Shown here one piece after another: positions 10,101 through 18,961 of a stretch of 22,290 nucleotides of DNA; position 1 is the stretch's first letter; each line of letters begins with the position of its first letter. The notes under the pieces were generated by a model, which was given only the letters and a program-made list of their open reading frames with translations, was not told the origin of the DNA and did no database searches. The stretch is from Cymbomonas tetramitiformis (taxonomy: Eukaryota > Chlorophyta > Pyramimonadophyceae > Pyramimonadales > Pyramimonadaceae): positions 1 to 22,290 of the forward strand of contig LGRX02015659.1 in the NCBI GenBank assembly GCA_001247695.2. Direction: 5' to 3'. The translations under genes were made by a program, and so were the position numbers.

Positions 10101-12879
10101 ATGCGTACGTGGGAGGATACTTCACCGGGAGCGCCACATTCTCACGCGCTCCCACTGTGAGGGACGGCCAGGCACTGTCGAGTGCCCCGTACGTGCTCAC
10201 CAGTCCCACCGAAGATGACTCAGACCTCTTCGTGATGAAGGTGCGTGTCATGCCGGCATCTGCTGCGAAGCAGAGCAAGGAGGAGGATTCTTTGAGCGTG
10301 CCTCTTCCTCCGTTTGACGTGCGAGTGGGGTCTCATGGATCGCTGGCCCCAGTGAGCTGCCGCTTGCCCTCGGGTGGCTGAGCGCAGGTGTGGAAAACTG
10401 GGTCGCTAGACTTTGTTCTCGGGGGCGGAGGCACGGGCACTGATCGAGGCTACGGCATTGCGGCCACAGGAGCCTCCTCGGGGGCTCACTCGCTGTACGT
10501 CACCGGCTTCTTCGAGAACCAGCAGGGCATATCCACCTTCGGGCGTTACAACATGTCAACCTGGGCCAATGTCACCTCCAGGCGCTATGCCTACACTACG
10601 ATGAACACCACCTACCTCCCAGATGCTGGATTTGGCACCGAGGACACCATCACAATGAAGGTGGCTCCCCCCCTGTACCCCGCCAAACATCTTCTCAAGG
10701 CCTCCATCCCCCTTCTGGGCCTCGGCGATGGTGCAGCCGATTGGCCCGCGCTTCCCCTCTCTCTCCTCCACCACATGACTGGCATAGGTGCGGATTCGAA
10801 GCTTGCTTCAAGTACAAGATAGTGGCGGTGGCTTGAGAAGCGGGGCCAGCTGAGGATCTGCCCAAGAAGGCGCTGGTATGTAATGGAGCTTGTGTGCTCT
10901 TCGATCGAAGGGTCCTTCGAGGAAGTATGCTGTGTGAGATGCTACCGCCGTCGTTGATCGAAGGCCTGAAGGGAATACACTCCAGGAGAGGTCGCTACTG
11001 TCGCTGCCGCTCGCTCAGCTAGTTGGCACTTTGGCAGCTCTCGCACTTCCCACGTCATTTTCTCCGTCTCCGGTAGGTGAAGGGCACTTTGGCAGCTCTC
11101 GCACTTCCCGCGTCATTTTCTCCGTCTCCGGTAGGTGAAGGGCACTTTGATGCGCGCATTGAACCTGCGACCTGTGTTTCTTGTCTGCTGGAACAGATTT
11201 TGCCCAAGCAGACCCCACCTCCCCCACCTCCTCCGCCATCCCCTCCGCCCCGCCCGCCCCTCCGCCACCACCATCTCCCCCTCCTCCTCCCCGTGCCCGC
11301 CTCTTGCCTCCTCCGTGGCATAATCAGTGGTACAACGGCACTGCACGCACCTTCCAGCCCAGCCCCCTCCCTCTCGCTGCCACCGAGTCCACCCCTCTCC
11401 CCACCCCCACCCCTCCACCGCCATCTCCCCGCCTCCACCTCCACCCCCACCACCGTCACCGCCTCCCTCCTCCCTCACCCCTCACCTCCATCCCCTCCGC
11501 CACCCTACCCTCCCTGCCCGCCTCCTGAGCCCCCACCACATAGAGATATGTCATACCCTGCACCACCCCCCCTCCAAGCCCGCCTCCGCCACCGCCAAGA
11601 CCTCCACTTCCGCTGAGCCCTCCTCCTTCACCCCCGGTGGGCGCTGCAGTCCATGTGGTCCTGCAGTTTGACTCATCTGAGGTTCTCCCCATTGATTTCA
11701 CTGTAAGCCCCTTGCCCCCCGTTGCTCTTACATGTTGAATTTTGGCCAAGCAACCAAAGTCTGTTGTCGGATTCGTGCCGCGTATACTCGTTTCTCGCAG
11801 CGGAGTGAGACCCAGTTTTGAGACGCTCCATCGCCTTGTTTAGCGCCCTCGATGGGTGGAACACCTGGGGTGCAGTGGGTAATGTGAGAGGCCAGGCAGT
11901 TCCTCCGCGTGTATGAGCAGAATCACTGAAGGGTTCCTGCAGAATCACTTGCGTTTGGTGCTTCGGGCTGGGGGCTGGGATTCCGAGGGTCTGAGTTCTA
12001 CTTGATGCTCGGCGAGCTCTGCAGGATCAGGTGGCGCGCACCATGGTGAGCATCTACACTTCTGCAAATGGCATCTTTACCAAGGATAACGTAACCTTGC
12101 TCTCCATAACCGAGGCGGACCCGATCACCGAGTTGAAGATGGAGGCCGTGCTTCCCACCGCGAGTGATTCCTCTGGGTACGCTGCAGCGTCGGAGGAGAG
12201 GTTGGTGGAGGCGTTCCTTGCAAATGACTACTACGCCAACATGGAGGTTGCAGTTGTGAAGATCACAGCCTTCTCAGACCGCGGATATACGGAGATATCC
12301 GAGACAGTGCGCCCCGCCAGTCGATGCTTTGCGATGTTGAAGCCACTGCAGCGAGGTCCTATCTATCGCGTCATGACATCATTCTTTGCCTGTATTCAGC
12401 GTGTTTGCTCCCAGCACAATTCGGTGGATTGTCGGCAGTAGTGGTAAGCAAATTGACAAATGAGGGGGGGATGGGTCTGATGGTGGCTGCAGAGTCCAGG
12501 TGTCGATAATGATGAAGAGGACGACCTCTTTGGAACAGGCTCCACTGCCATTGATGTGGTGCTTATATGCATATTTGCCGCAGTGACCGTGTTTGCCATC
12601 GCCCTTGGGGTGCATTTGAGTCGGAAGCACGCTGAGACAGTGAAGCAGATGCTTCTCGAAGCCGGTAGCAAACAAGTGCATCCGGAGCTGCCGCCACCGG
12701 AGACCATGCCGATGCTCGACAACAAGGAGGCCAACGTAGAGCAAGGATTGAAGGAGTACGCCGATCCTAAGCCTGTTGAGGGCAATGGGATCCAAGGAGA
12801 TGGATCAGAGGATTCAGCTGATGGCAAGCTGCAGGAGGCGGCATCCGATAAATCTGTTGATGATACCATTGTGACCTAG
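4008..12879 (+). CDS. SBBP-repeat beta-propeller, single-pass membrane protein (ten exons, 5' incomplete)
   Basis: Join 4008-4172, 4655-5051, 5153-5258, 5764-6035, 9117-9200, 10010-10240, 10388-10660, 11544-11702, 12031-12306, 12493-12879. All junctions agree in phase and give 782 residues with no internal stop. Seven SBBP-type units follow, each with a Y/F-V-T/A-G strand (AYTTG, LYVTG, VFVTG, VYVAG, VFVTG, AYVGG, LYVTG), usually followed by a TFG-type turn and a D-V-F-V-x-K strand. Seven units suit one closed propeller. A proline-rich linker, an alpha/beta region, a 19-residue transmembrane helix and an 88-residue acidic tail follow. The positive residues after the helix suggest an outside propeller and a cytosolic tail. 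SBBP repeats are known mostly from bacterial surface proteins. Ligand and function are unknown. A signal peptide is expected in the missing 5' exon. Confidence 0.85.
4425..4506 (+). repeat. Pyrimidine-rich CTC/CTT tract in intron 1
   Basis: Nearly pure C+T on the plus strand, with CCTCCT and CTTCTCCT runs, ending in TGCTGCTGC. It could serve as an extended polypyrimidine tract or adopt triplex structure. Frames across it encode only Pro/Ser or Glu/Gly runs and are not genes. Confidence 0.6.
4655..5051 (+). CDS. Exon: propeller units 2 and 3
   Basis: Acceptor GTGACAG|A completes the Arg codon, and WTLISDGD follows, matching the W-x-x-x-L pattern after GSV. Contains LYVTGYFNSANATFGD, DEVDVFVLKLTDSGSVLWAR and VFVTGYFKSATATMGE. 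It ends SDVFVAQ and the donor GTACTT in phase 0. This is the clearest two-repeat exon. Confidence 0.88.
5153..5258 (+). CDS. Exon: propeller unit 4, first half
   Basis: Acceptor GGAATGCAG|GTG, phase 0. Codons read VDANGTVKQLASWGGVSADV, then GHSIAADASGRVYVA, with the last Gly codon split (phase 1) before donor GTGTGT. The preceding intron is only 101 bp. Confidence 0.85.
5393..5462 (+). repeat. 35-bp tandem repeat in intron 3
   Basis: GTTTCTCAGCCCCTTCTTC begins two adjacent 35-bp units, 5393-5427 and 5428-5462; a decayed third follows. The 505-bp intron (5259-5763) is pyrimidine-rich throughout and has no sign of an extra exon. Confidence 0.75.
5764..6035 (+). CDS. Exon: propeller unit 4 second half and unit 5 first half
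   Basis: Acceptor GGCACAG|GG completes the Gly of VYVAG and continues EYSSLNASFGEQHVLRSTEG. DTDMFLAQVGVGDGEVQWVL and ESVCIDRQQGARSADSGVF follow. It ends FVT in phase 0 before donor GTACAC. The next exon starts with Gly, restoring VFVTG across a 3.1-kb intron. Confidence 0.85.
6561..6642. repeat. LTR-like repeat in intron 4, left copy
   Basis: Matches 8498-8580 in the same orientation. Both start CTTGCCTGGGCT and share GACGGACCTGC-like and GTGCAAAGCTGGATGAGCTC segments, close to 80% identical by eye. The spacing of 1.9 kb would suit the ends of a short, non-autonomous retroelement, but no primer-binding site or target duplication was identified. Confidence 0.7.
8498..8580. repeat. LTR-like repeat in intron 4, right copy
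   Basis: Partner of 6561-6642. The match is strongest over CTGCGGTGCAAAGCTGGATG onward and fades after the shared CCCAC. Confidence 0.7.
8681..8754. repeat. Direct repeat pair in intron 4, left copy
   Basis: Matches 8929-9000: ATGCTTCTC, TCCACTGGGATGAT, CTTTTGTCGGC and CTCATGCC are shared. The two copies flank copy 2 of the dispersed repeat (8811-8923), which suggests a composite unit of about 250 bp or a repeat inserted into another. Confidence 0.75.
8811..8923. repeat. Dispersed repeat, copy 2
   Basis: Partner of 423-535, same orientation, about 8.4 kb apart, here within intron 4 of the SBBP gene. Confidence 0.75.
8929..9000. repeat. Direct repeat pair in intron 4, right copy
   Basis: Partner of 8681-8754. 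It ends about 115 bp before the exon at 9117. Confidence 0.75.
9117..9200 (+). CDS. Exon: propeller unit 5, second half
   Basis: An 84-bp, 28-codon exon in phase 0 at both ends, between TTGCAG and donor GTGCGC. It reads GRYDSVRNATFGD and ends MDVFLLK, exactly the second half of an SBBP unit. Without the repeat logic this small exon would be missed. Confidence 0.8.
9201..10009 (+). other. 809-bp intron 5
   Basis: Starts GTGCGC and ends GGTGTGTAG. The first third is pyrimidine-rich; 9517-9980 is distinctly A+T-richer than the rest of the gene and contains nothing I recognise. Confidence 0.65.
10010..10240 (+). CDS. Exon: propeller unit 6
   Basis: Phase 0 at both ends. Codons read VVWDFVAGGPGNDVGRSVTV, then DNLGDAYVGGYFTGSATF, ending DSDLFVMK before donor GTGCGT. 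It is a complete SBBP unit in one exon of 77 codons. Confidence 0.87.
10388..10660 (+). CDS. Exon: propeller unit 7
   Basis: Acceptor GAGCGCAG|GTG, phase 0 at both ends, 91 codons. It reads WKTGSLDFVLGGGGTGTDRG, YGIAATGASSGAHSLYVTGF and STFGRYNM, ending EDTITMK before donor GTGGCT. This is the last propeller unit, and several N-x-S/T sites (NMS, NVT, NTT) suit an extracellular face. Confidence 0.87.
11025..11149. repeat. 58-bp tandem repeat in intron 7
   Basis: Two near-identical 58-bp units (11025-11082, 11083-11140), each starting GGCACTTTGGCAGCTCTCGC, plus the first bases of a third. They lie in the 883-bp intron between propeller unit 7 and the proline-rich exon. One base differs between the full units, suggesting a recent duplication. 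Confidence 0.85.
11216..11536 (+). other. Long C-rich tract ahead of the proline-rich exon
   Basis: About 320 bp dominated by CC, CCT and CCA. All three plus frames can be read as proline-rich, so open frames here carry no weight. I treat it as an intron with an extended polypyrimidine tract, but part of it could be coding if exon 8 starts earlier in another frame. Confidence 0.5.
11544..11702 (+). CDS. Exon: proline-rich linker and start of alpha/beta region
   Basis: Acceptor CCACCACATAG follows a long pyrimidine tract; an in-frame TAG just before it sets the limit. The exon gives IPCTTPPPSPPPPPPRPPLP, then SPPVGAAVHVVLQFDSSEVL and PIDFT, with donor CACT|GTAAGC in phase 0. Ser-Pro-Pro linkers of this kind are common in algal cell-wall and surface proteins, where they are usually glycosylated. 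The left edge is less certain than the other exons; the right edge is firm because it joins the next exon in frame. Confidence 0.65.
12031..12306 (+). CDS. Exon: juxtamembrane alpha/beta region
   Basis: Phase 0 at both ends; the acceptor is GGATCAG|GTG, or six bases earlier at TCTGCAG. It reads VARTMVSIYTSANGIFTKDN, then VTLLSITEADPITELKMEAV, and ends ANMEVAVVKIT...YTEISET before donor GTGCGC. With the strand at the end of the previous exon this gives a beta-alpha-beta-beta-alpha-beta pattern that resembles SEA or ferredoxin-like modules found next to membrane anchors. That comparison is inference. Confidence 0.8.
12493..12879 (+). CDS. Exon: transmembrane helix and cytosolic tail
   Basis: Acceptor GGCTGCAG|AGT, phase 0; stop TAG at 12877-12879. 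An acidic stretch (DNDEEDDLFG) precedes the helix VVLICIFAAVTVFAIALGV (12556-12612). HLSRKH follows and then an 88-residue tail rich in Glu, Asp, Lys and Pro (PELPPPETMPML). No kinase, ITAM-like or enzymatic motif is seen in the tail. Confidence 0.87.
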   Translation, partial: SPGVDNDEEDDLFGTGSTAIDVVLICIFAAVTVFAIALGVHLSRKHAETVKQMLLEAGSKQVHPELPPPETMPMLDNKEANVEQGLKEYADPKPVEGNGIQGDGSEDSADGKLQEAASDKSVDDTIVT

Positions 12880-13560
12880 ATCTAGAGTCGTAAGGGTGAT
12901 GTGCTATCACGTGAGCACTTCCATTGTTTCAGTTGTACCACCAAAATGCGTCAGTATCGACCGGAAAGCCGATGCTGCCAGAAACTATGAGATCTGCTGT
13001 ATCTTGATGTACATAACTGGGATGTTTCGATGGGAGAGTAGCATAGATTGGGGATACTGCACTATGCTCTCCCGTGTTTTATCTCTGTTTAATGACTGCG
13101 CACCAAGCCCAACCTGATCGAACATATTCGCAAGATGAATTTTGGACTGATTGTCGCGCTGTGATTTACTGTGAAGCCATCGCGGCTCAGAATATCCAAC
13201 CGCCGGTAGCCGTCGATGGGAGTAGCGGCAACCAACACCCTCCGTGATTGCTGTGTGATTGCGACGTAAACATATTTGAAAGAGAAAAAAAGGCGTCAGT
13301 ATATCGGTCGGGTCCAGAGAATGGACGGCATGGATGATATGATTTATTTATAGGGATTGCTATAACGTCTCCTAGCACAAACGAAAGTCGCTCCCTTACG
13401 GAGTACATGGGTCCAACTTTACTGGCCAATCTAATTACAGTCACGCAGTGCACACAATATGGTTTAATATGGTGCTATGATTAGTCAGAGCTCAAGAGCA
13501 CGAGGAATCTGATGTAACGTATTGCCCGCGAGCGAGGAGTACTGCTGCTGCTATACGATA
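12880..13560. other. 3' flank of the SBBP gene; no gene seen
   Basis: Presumed 3' UTR and intergenic sequence. No TGTAA, the usual chlorophyte poly(A) signal, was found on the plus strand in the first 400 bp. Short frames on both strands show no domain. Confidence 0.5.
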
Positions 13561-13580
13561 TTGGAAAAACCCACATGACT

Positions 13581-14037
13581 GCCCACGCTTTGCTCCGAGG
13601 GGAGGAGGTTCGGGGGTGGCTTCAGACCTACCCCCCCAAGGATCCATAGAAAAGAAACCGGAAACAAGCCGTGCGATGCGCCCGCAGGTGTGCAGCTGGC
13701 ATCGCATGGTTCCTTAACCGCGAGAACTCGCCGAGTTCTCACGATATATGAACGCGAATTATGGCAGGCTGCCCACCTCCCGCCGTTCCGTCGCCATCAT
13801 CACCCAAGACGACAGCCCGGCATTATCCTTGCATGAGGCATCCCCCGCGCGCGTGATGGTGGTATCCGGGCGCGGGGCACTCCGCCCCCGCGCGCGGGGT
13901 TGGGGAGAGGTGGGGTCTCACCCCACTCTTCACCGCCCGAAAACGGAGTCGGGGGCAAAAAAGCAAATCGAAGTATATGGGGGTGGGAATCCGATGTCCT
14001 TTGCCGCCGCCGCCCCCCGTAGGAGCAAAGCGTGGGC
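13581..14037. repeat. 16-bp inverted repeat pair
   Basis: GCCCACGCTTTGCTCC at 13581-13596 occurs as its exact reverse complement at 14022-14037. The two arms lie 425 bp apart around a G+C-rich segment. G-rich sequence follows the left arm inward and C-rich sequence precedes the right arm, extending the inverted symmetry loosely. It could be the ends of a small DNA transposon. No transposase is encoded between them. Confidence 0.6.
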
Positions 14038-14099
14038 GGCCCATGCCCACTCAATTCTCCGTGAACATGTGGAACTAAATATATGCAAATGAAAGCAAC

Positions 14100-14480
14100 A
14101 ATTCAAACCCCAAAATTGCGATTGGCAGTACCTTCCGGTCGGGAAACCCTTGAGAAATAGGCTCTGTATGCGTGATGGAATGACTCCCGCAGGCAGGGAA
14201 CGCTGAGCCCAGGAAGGAGCCCTGCAGTTTCGGGACTGTATACTGAGTATTGGGGCTTACCCGCCCGCTCAGCTTGAGTTAAAATCATAACGGTTCCGGG
14301 GGTATGGTGATGTAGCCGTCGGTTCCGTGGCAACATCGCAATCGATGCATTGTTAAAGCACGTAGTATGCATATGCCAAGATGTGTATTCTTTATGTTGT
14401 CACGTGCACAAACGATATACCGCAATCAGTATGGCGCTCCATATATGTGCGAGGGTAACAGCACGTGTTTGTAGCTATCC
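14100..14480. other. No gene recognised
   Basis: A minus-strand frame at 14372-14103 is open for 89 codons, but I recognise nothing in it and its composition is unremarkable. Confidence 0.4.
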
Positions 14481-14501
14481 CCTACCATGTTTGTAACCTT
14501 G

Positions 14502-14584
14502 CACTTTTGTAGCTATAGCTACAAAATCCCCCGGGGGGATCGATTTCGTAGCTGGGATCGATTTTGTAGCTGGCTACAAAAGTG
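14502..14584. repeat. Nested palindromes / potential cruciform
   Basis: A perfect 22-bp palindrome at 14505-14526 has half-site TTTTGTAGCTA. A second near-palindrome at 14562-14582 has arms TTTTGTAGC and GCTACAAAA. The outer arms 14502-14528 and 14560-14584 are themselves inverted repeats (CACTTTTGTAGC against GCTACAAAAGTG). In between lies a CCCCCGGGGGG block and two GATCGATTT elements. The whole can fold as one long hairpin or two small ones. Confidence 0.75.
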
Positions 14585-14589
14585 TCAAA

Positions 14590-15240
14590 ACAAAATGTTG
14601 CATGTGATGTTTTGATCTATAGGAACACGTACGAATAGTACCGCGGAAGTGGCAATAAATATGAAATTATTAGATTGATAGTACCGCGCGTGTGACATAA
14701 AATGCAAACATGTTAGACGACTACTTGCCGAGGATGTTAAGCTGTTGTTTTGCACTAAATGCCACTTGCATCAGGCCCACATGAAAAAGCAAGGAAGCAT
14801 TTATTCGAACTGTTACTCTAAATTGCAAGGATAACAAATAACGCACATTTACAAGCAGAACACCCGCATGATATCATTATCAATTTCTATACTGGGCTTC
14901 TAGTTTTATATCCTAAGGATTCATTAACCAAATAATTTAAAATACGAAAGTTGCACTCGCAGGGTAAAATGCCAAACGAAACCAGCGCAGGTTAAGTTTC
15001 CCAAGGCAAACGCCACATTCCTGAAACACATGAAACACTAAGTCGGTCACGACGTTTCTTATGACCGATCGTGAACCCACCGCTACCGACAGCTTTCGGC
15101 TATCGGATCTTCGCCCGAGTCGGTGTGCGTTTTCATCAAAGATAGTCTGAAAGAAACGACAAAATAATATTTCGGGAAAGTAAACAAATCTTAAAGAAAA
15201 ATGGGATTGCGCTCATACGAAATAGGCAGCTGTATGAAAA
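14590..15240. other. A+T-richer stretch, no gene seen
   Basis: Composition falls well below that of the flanking genes. No long frame, RNA gene or repeat was recognised. Confidence 0.4.
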
Positions 15241-15246
15241 AGATGC

Positions 15247-15266
15247 CGCCAGCAACGCTGCTGGCG
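15247..15266. other. Short perfect stem-loop
   Basis: CGCCAGCA, loop ACGC, then TGCTGGCG: an 8-bp perfect stem. No adjacent T-run or gene gives it an obvious role. Confidence 0.4.
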
Positions 15267-15710
15267 ACATCTGAAGACGCTTTGCGTAAAAAGAGCCAAC
15301 CTGCAAAAATACGAAACGCGCTGCTCAGGTGAGATGTTGGGAATTTAGCCCAAACCGTCGGGCTGTGAAGAAGCCCACCGGTCTCCAAGCATCCCTGCTA
15401 CGTATAACGTGGTAAAACGAGATTCGGCTGCCGGCGGGATGCTGCAACCGAGTGCGAGAACATCGCAAGAGGCCCCCCGTCAGGCTCCACGCGCACACCC
15501 GATAACGGACCCCCGCAGTCCATCTTTATTCCGCTAAGACAAGTGGTGTATTGTAAAAAGTGTTAGTTATTGTAAACAAAAATACAAACGGCTGTGATGG
15601 ACAGCACGTACAGAGCAGGGCGCCGCAACAATAAATCTTGAAGAATGATGGACACTCCGGAAATCTGGATATTATCTAGTAACTTGTGTTCATCGGAGTT
15701 TCGTGGTGGC

Positions 15711-15735
15711 CGCGCCCGCGCCCGCGCCCGCGCGT
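15711..15735. repeat. GCGCCC hexanucleotide microsatellite
   Basis: About four copies of CGCGCC-type units in an otherwise A+T-moderate region. Confidence 0.7.
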
Positions 15736-16047
15736 GAGGATGGCGTGTGACAACAGCGATATGTCTGAAAGATAATAATCTTGAAGCCCTATATCTTAAA
15801 TCTGATCGAAACTGCTAGTTGTGACTACCGATCGCGCGGTGTCGCAAACGCGTGCATATGATGGGACAGATACTGATAGTCCCGAGTGACCTCGATGCTC
15901 GCATGTATATATCTGGCATACTCTCAACGTACGCACGAGTCCATAATAATCAAGGCATGTTCCAGCATAACAAATGATCGTAGAGCTACAATTTTTTTGA
16001 AATTCTGATATTCTAGAAACACATGCAAAGCTCTCATATACAATATG

Positions 16048-16190
16048 GGGACCCCCCCCCTTCCTTCCCCCAAAGAAGAATATAGCTTTCGGTCTAGGAG
16101 ATCTTTCTCCCCCCTCCCCCCTTCCAAGCAACACTTTCGGCTCAGGGGGAAGAGGGGGTCGAACCCCCCCCTCCCCCTCCCCCTCCCCGC
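16048..16190. repeat. C-rich tract with two related TTTCGG-containing units
   Basis: Long C runs on the plus strand surround two diverged segments near 16070-16102 and 16124-16155, both with an AGAA/AGCA...TTTCGGnTC core. A GGGGTCGAACCCC palindrome follows. Frames across it give only Gly/Pro runs. The region is probably a degenerate repeat, not a gene. Confidence 0.4.
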
Positions 16191-16416
16191 GAGTAATGTT
16201 CGTCCGCCCTTGCTGTTTTGCAAGTGCCACGGTTAGGCAGATCGTTTGTGCGAGGTTGATGGTGACGTGGATTGCTCGAGGGAATTGATGAGTTAAGGAG
16301 TTCGTCAGAGCAGAGACGAAGCGGAAACGCGAGATGACATGGCCAAAAAGAACCCAGGAGGTAAATCATGTTCTGAGCGGGGGTTGAATAGGCGCTCCCT
16401 TCATAACACACGCATT

Positions 16417-16815
16417 TTAGAGGCCGGTCGCGGATGTGGTGACGCCAGCAGATCTCGGGATACAGCCCGTCGCACCAAAGGTGTCTAGCAGTTGTCCGGG
16501 ATGCCGTCCAAATACAAGCCATCGGCTCAGAGTCGCATCGCCCACCCTGCCATTAGATGGGCACGGGTGTCTGTTAGGGTTAGTTAGTTTAGCCAGAGTG
16601 CCTTGGACCGCGGCGAGGGCTAATTTGGACCAGCCTGCCACAAAAGAAGTGATTGGTCCTTCGGCGCTTCGGGAGAAGGCGGTGTAACTCTCACGGGCCA
16701 GTTGGTGTGCTAGAAAGGACCTGAAGAGGGTCGTGGGGCAACGTGTCTTTGCATCCAGGCTGGTCAGGGGCATTTCCCTGTCCTGTGGCTCGGGACACGC
16801 TCTCTTGAGGTCCAA
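16417..16815 (-). pseudogene. Anonymous minus-strand ORF, possibly decayed coding sequence
   Basis: An open frame of 132 codons with balanced composition (for example FRSFLAHQLARESYTAFSRS and GWSKLALAAVQGTL). Neighbouring minus frames at 16936-16691 and 16522-16142 could be shifted continuations. No family is recognised. It might be a decayed transposon gene or chance; I put little weight on it. Confidence 0.2.
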
Positions 16816-16999
16816 GAAGATATGGCTCTTGATATCCGGCGGTGCGTGTGCAGATTTCCGGTTTGTGCCAGAATGCCTGGAGATCTACAACGGGCAGCAA
16901 GTGGTGTTGATGAAAAGGACAGTGATGCCCTCTCATTTTTCAGTGGTCGATTCTAGCATGCGTGCAGGGAACTGATTACCTGGAGCTGTTTGCAGTGTT

Positions 17000-18400
17000 C
17001 TAGGCGCTTAAGCGGTAGGGTGAGATGCTCCGGAGTCTTGCGGTTGTCATCATTACAGGTCAGTCGATAAATGATCAACCCCTGCTGATACAGGATTGGA
17101 CAACCGTGATTGCTAGGAAATATAAATCACGACAGAGACTGTGGTTTTACTCTTTCGATGAGCAGCAAATTGTTCCAGACTCCTTGACACACTAGTGGAG
17201 ACAACAAAGAAATAACTCAGTCTGGTTAGTGTTTCAGAATTAATCACCCACGCGCTCACAGCCTGGAAAAGGGAAGGGCGAGCGAGGGGGGCAGTACCTG
17301 GAACCAGACAACCCCTAGGCTTAGGGGCTGCTCTGGTCACACCCGGGACCCCTTTCCCTGTCAAGTATGGCATACCACCACCTGAGGAACTAGAACAAAC
17401 GAGCTGACTCTATATCCAAAATTTATCTTGAAGAAAAGGAAACACCTTGTTCATTCTGTGTTTGGTGCTGTGCAAAGTTCCCTGGCAATACTGACACGTA
17501 TGAACTACTCTCGGCTTGGAGGGAAGTACGACAAAGCGTCGAAATGCACCCGCAAGAAATCCAAGAAATCCGACAACTTTGATAAATGAACACATGGAGT
17601 AAAGTAAAACAATAACCAGTTCAGCGTCAAGTGACAATTGAGTGTAGCTACTTCATTTGTTGTTATCAGCTTTATTATATCGTATTCTGGTATCTCGGAG
17701 GGCCCAACTTTGTCCAGACATGCATGCTGAAGGGGAAAAGTAATCCCATGACGAAAGGGCACACAGAAGAGTGTAGTGGGTAACACACTTCATCTTCTCA
17801 GCCTTGGGCACCTCAACCCCTTGGCTCCACACTGAGGCGTGCGCCAAACGAATATACTGTGGAGATTGAAACTCTTCACGGTAGCCGGTTATACTTCATA
17901 TGAAGCAATACGAATGCAATAATACGTATGGCGTCCGCTGGCATGAGGCTCCATCTCGCCTGCAACAGCTCAAGGACGTCCCTATGGAGTTATAACTGCC
18001 TTGGAATGGTTCTACAGTGAAATAATTTTCTCGCGTTTGTGAAACACTAATATGCAAGAATATACGTGGCTGTGTTTCCACAACATCATAAAGTCGAAAA
18101 TGGTTAACACCATAAAAGGGATACCCAAAATTTGGGAATAATTCCTTTTGATGTTTTGGGCGAGGGAATGGTGTGTTATGGGTGCATTGAGTTTGATGTA
18201 ACTTATTAAATTTGTGCGAAAACGAAAGTTGCAAAAAGTATTTTGTGTGAGCCTCATGCCCGTTTTCGGAATGAATATTTGATAGCATAAATTATTGTCG
18301 CACCAGTGATTACAGCGAGTGGTGACGTATAGTCTATGTGGCATGCAATAGTTGCAGTCGTGTCACGTGACGATGTGCAATCCGTGTTGCAGTCGAGCGA
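17000..18400. other. No gene recognised
   Basis: Several minus-strand frames of 64-130 codons (such as 17786-17505 and 18288-17896) have unremarkable composition, no recognisable motif and no splice logic. No RNA gene or strong repeat was seen. Confidence 0.4.
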
Positions 18401-18417
18401 GTGGCGAGCGAGGACAA

Positions 18418-18431
18418 CGAATCGCGATTCG
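18418..18431. other. 14-bp perfect palindrome
   Basis: CGAATCGCGATTCG is followed about 16 bp later by GGATCCGGGATCCGG. Self-complementary sites of this kind may bind dimeric proteins, but there is no gene start nearby to support that. Confidence 0.35.
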
Positions 18432-18961
18432 ATATAGATCCCGATTTGCGGATCCGGGATCCGGGGTGTGCGCTGTGCTGTTGCGTTGCATTGGCTGATA
18501 GAGGTGGTTACGCTCACTCGATGAGAACTTTTAAACACAACTCGACGAGAATTTTCAAATATGAACAGCAAGCCTCGCTGCGTGCTTTCATTTTCTCAAA
18601 CGTCTCGCAGCAGTAGCTGATTCTAGCGGCGCTAGTACTTACATAGTCCTTAGTACTTCACTGCCTTCATTGCTTCCGGCAGTTTATTTTGGTTTTTGGC
18701 ATAGGTGTTTAAACGTGGTTTCTTGTTTCATTTGTTGCTCCGCATTCTCGTCAACATTATATCTACATTTGTTCGCTCGGCACTCTCTTTCGCCTAGGAT
18801 TGTTTTTGTTCCCCTGACCGTGTTTACGGATCTACGGCGGCTCCAGCGGTGCGTTTTAGGTTTTTCGAATTGTACGCAGGATGGCGGTTTTTTTTTGCCA
18901 CTGGCCGCATGCGTCTAAAGCGCCCCTTCACCTACATCTCTTTGTTTGCAGTTTTGGCTGA

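Noticed and set aside
11055..11478. Long minus-strand frames rich in Gly, Glu and Arg
   Set aside because: They are the complement of a C-rich tract; any frame stays open there, and the plus strand holds the spliced gene.
15796..16230. 144-codon minus-strand frame with Gly- and Pro-rich stretch
   Set aside because: Composition comes from the C-rich repeat at 16048-16190; no domain and no splice logic.
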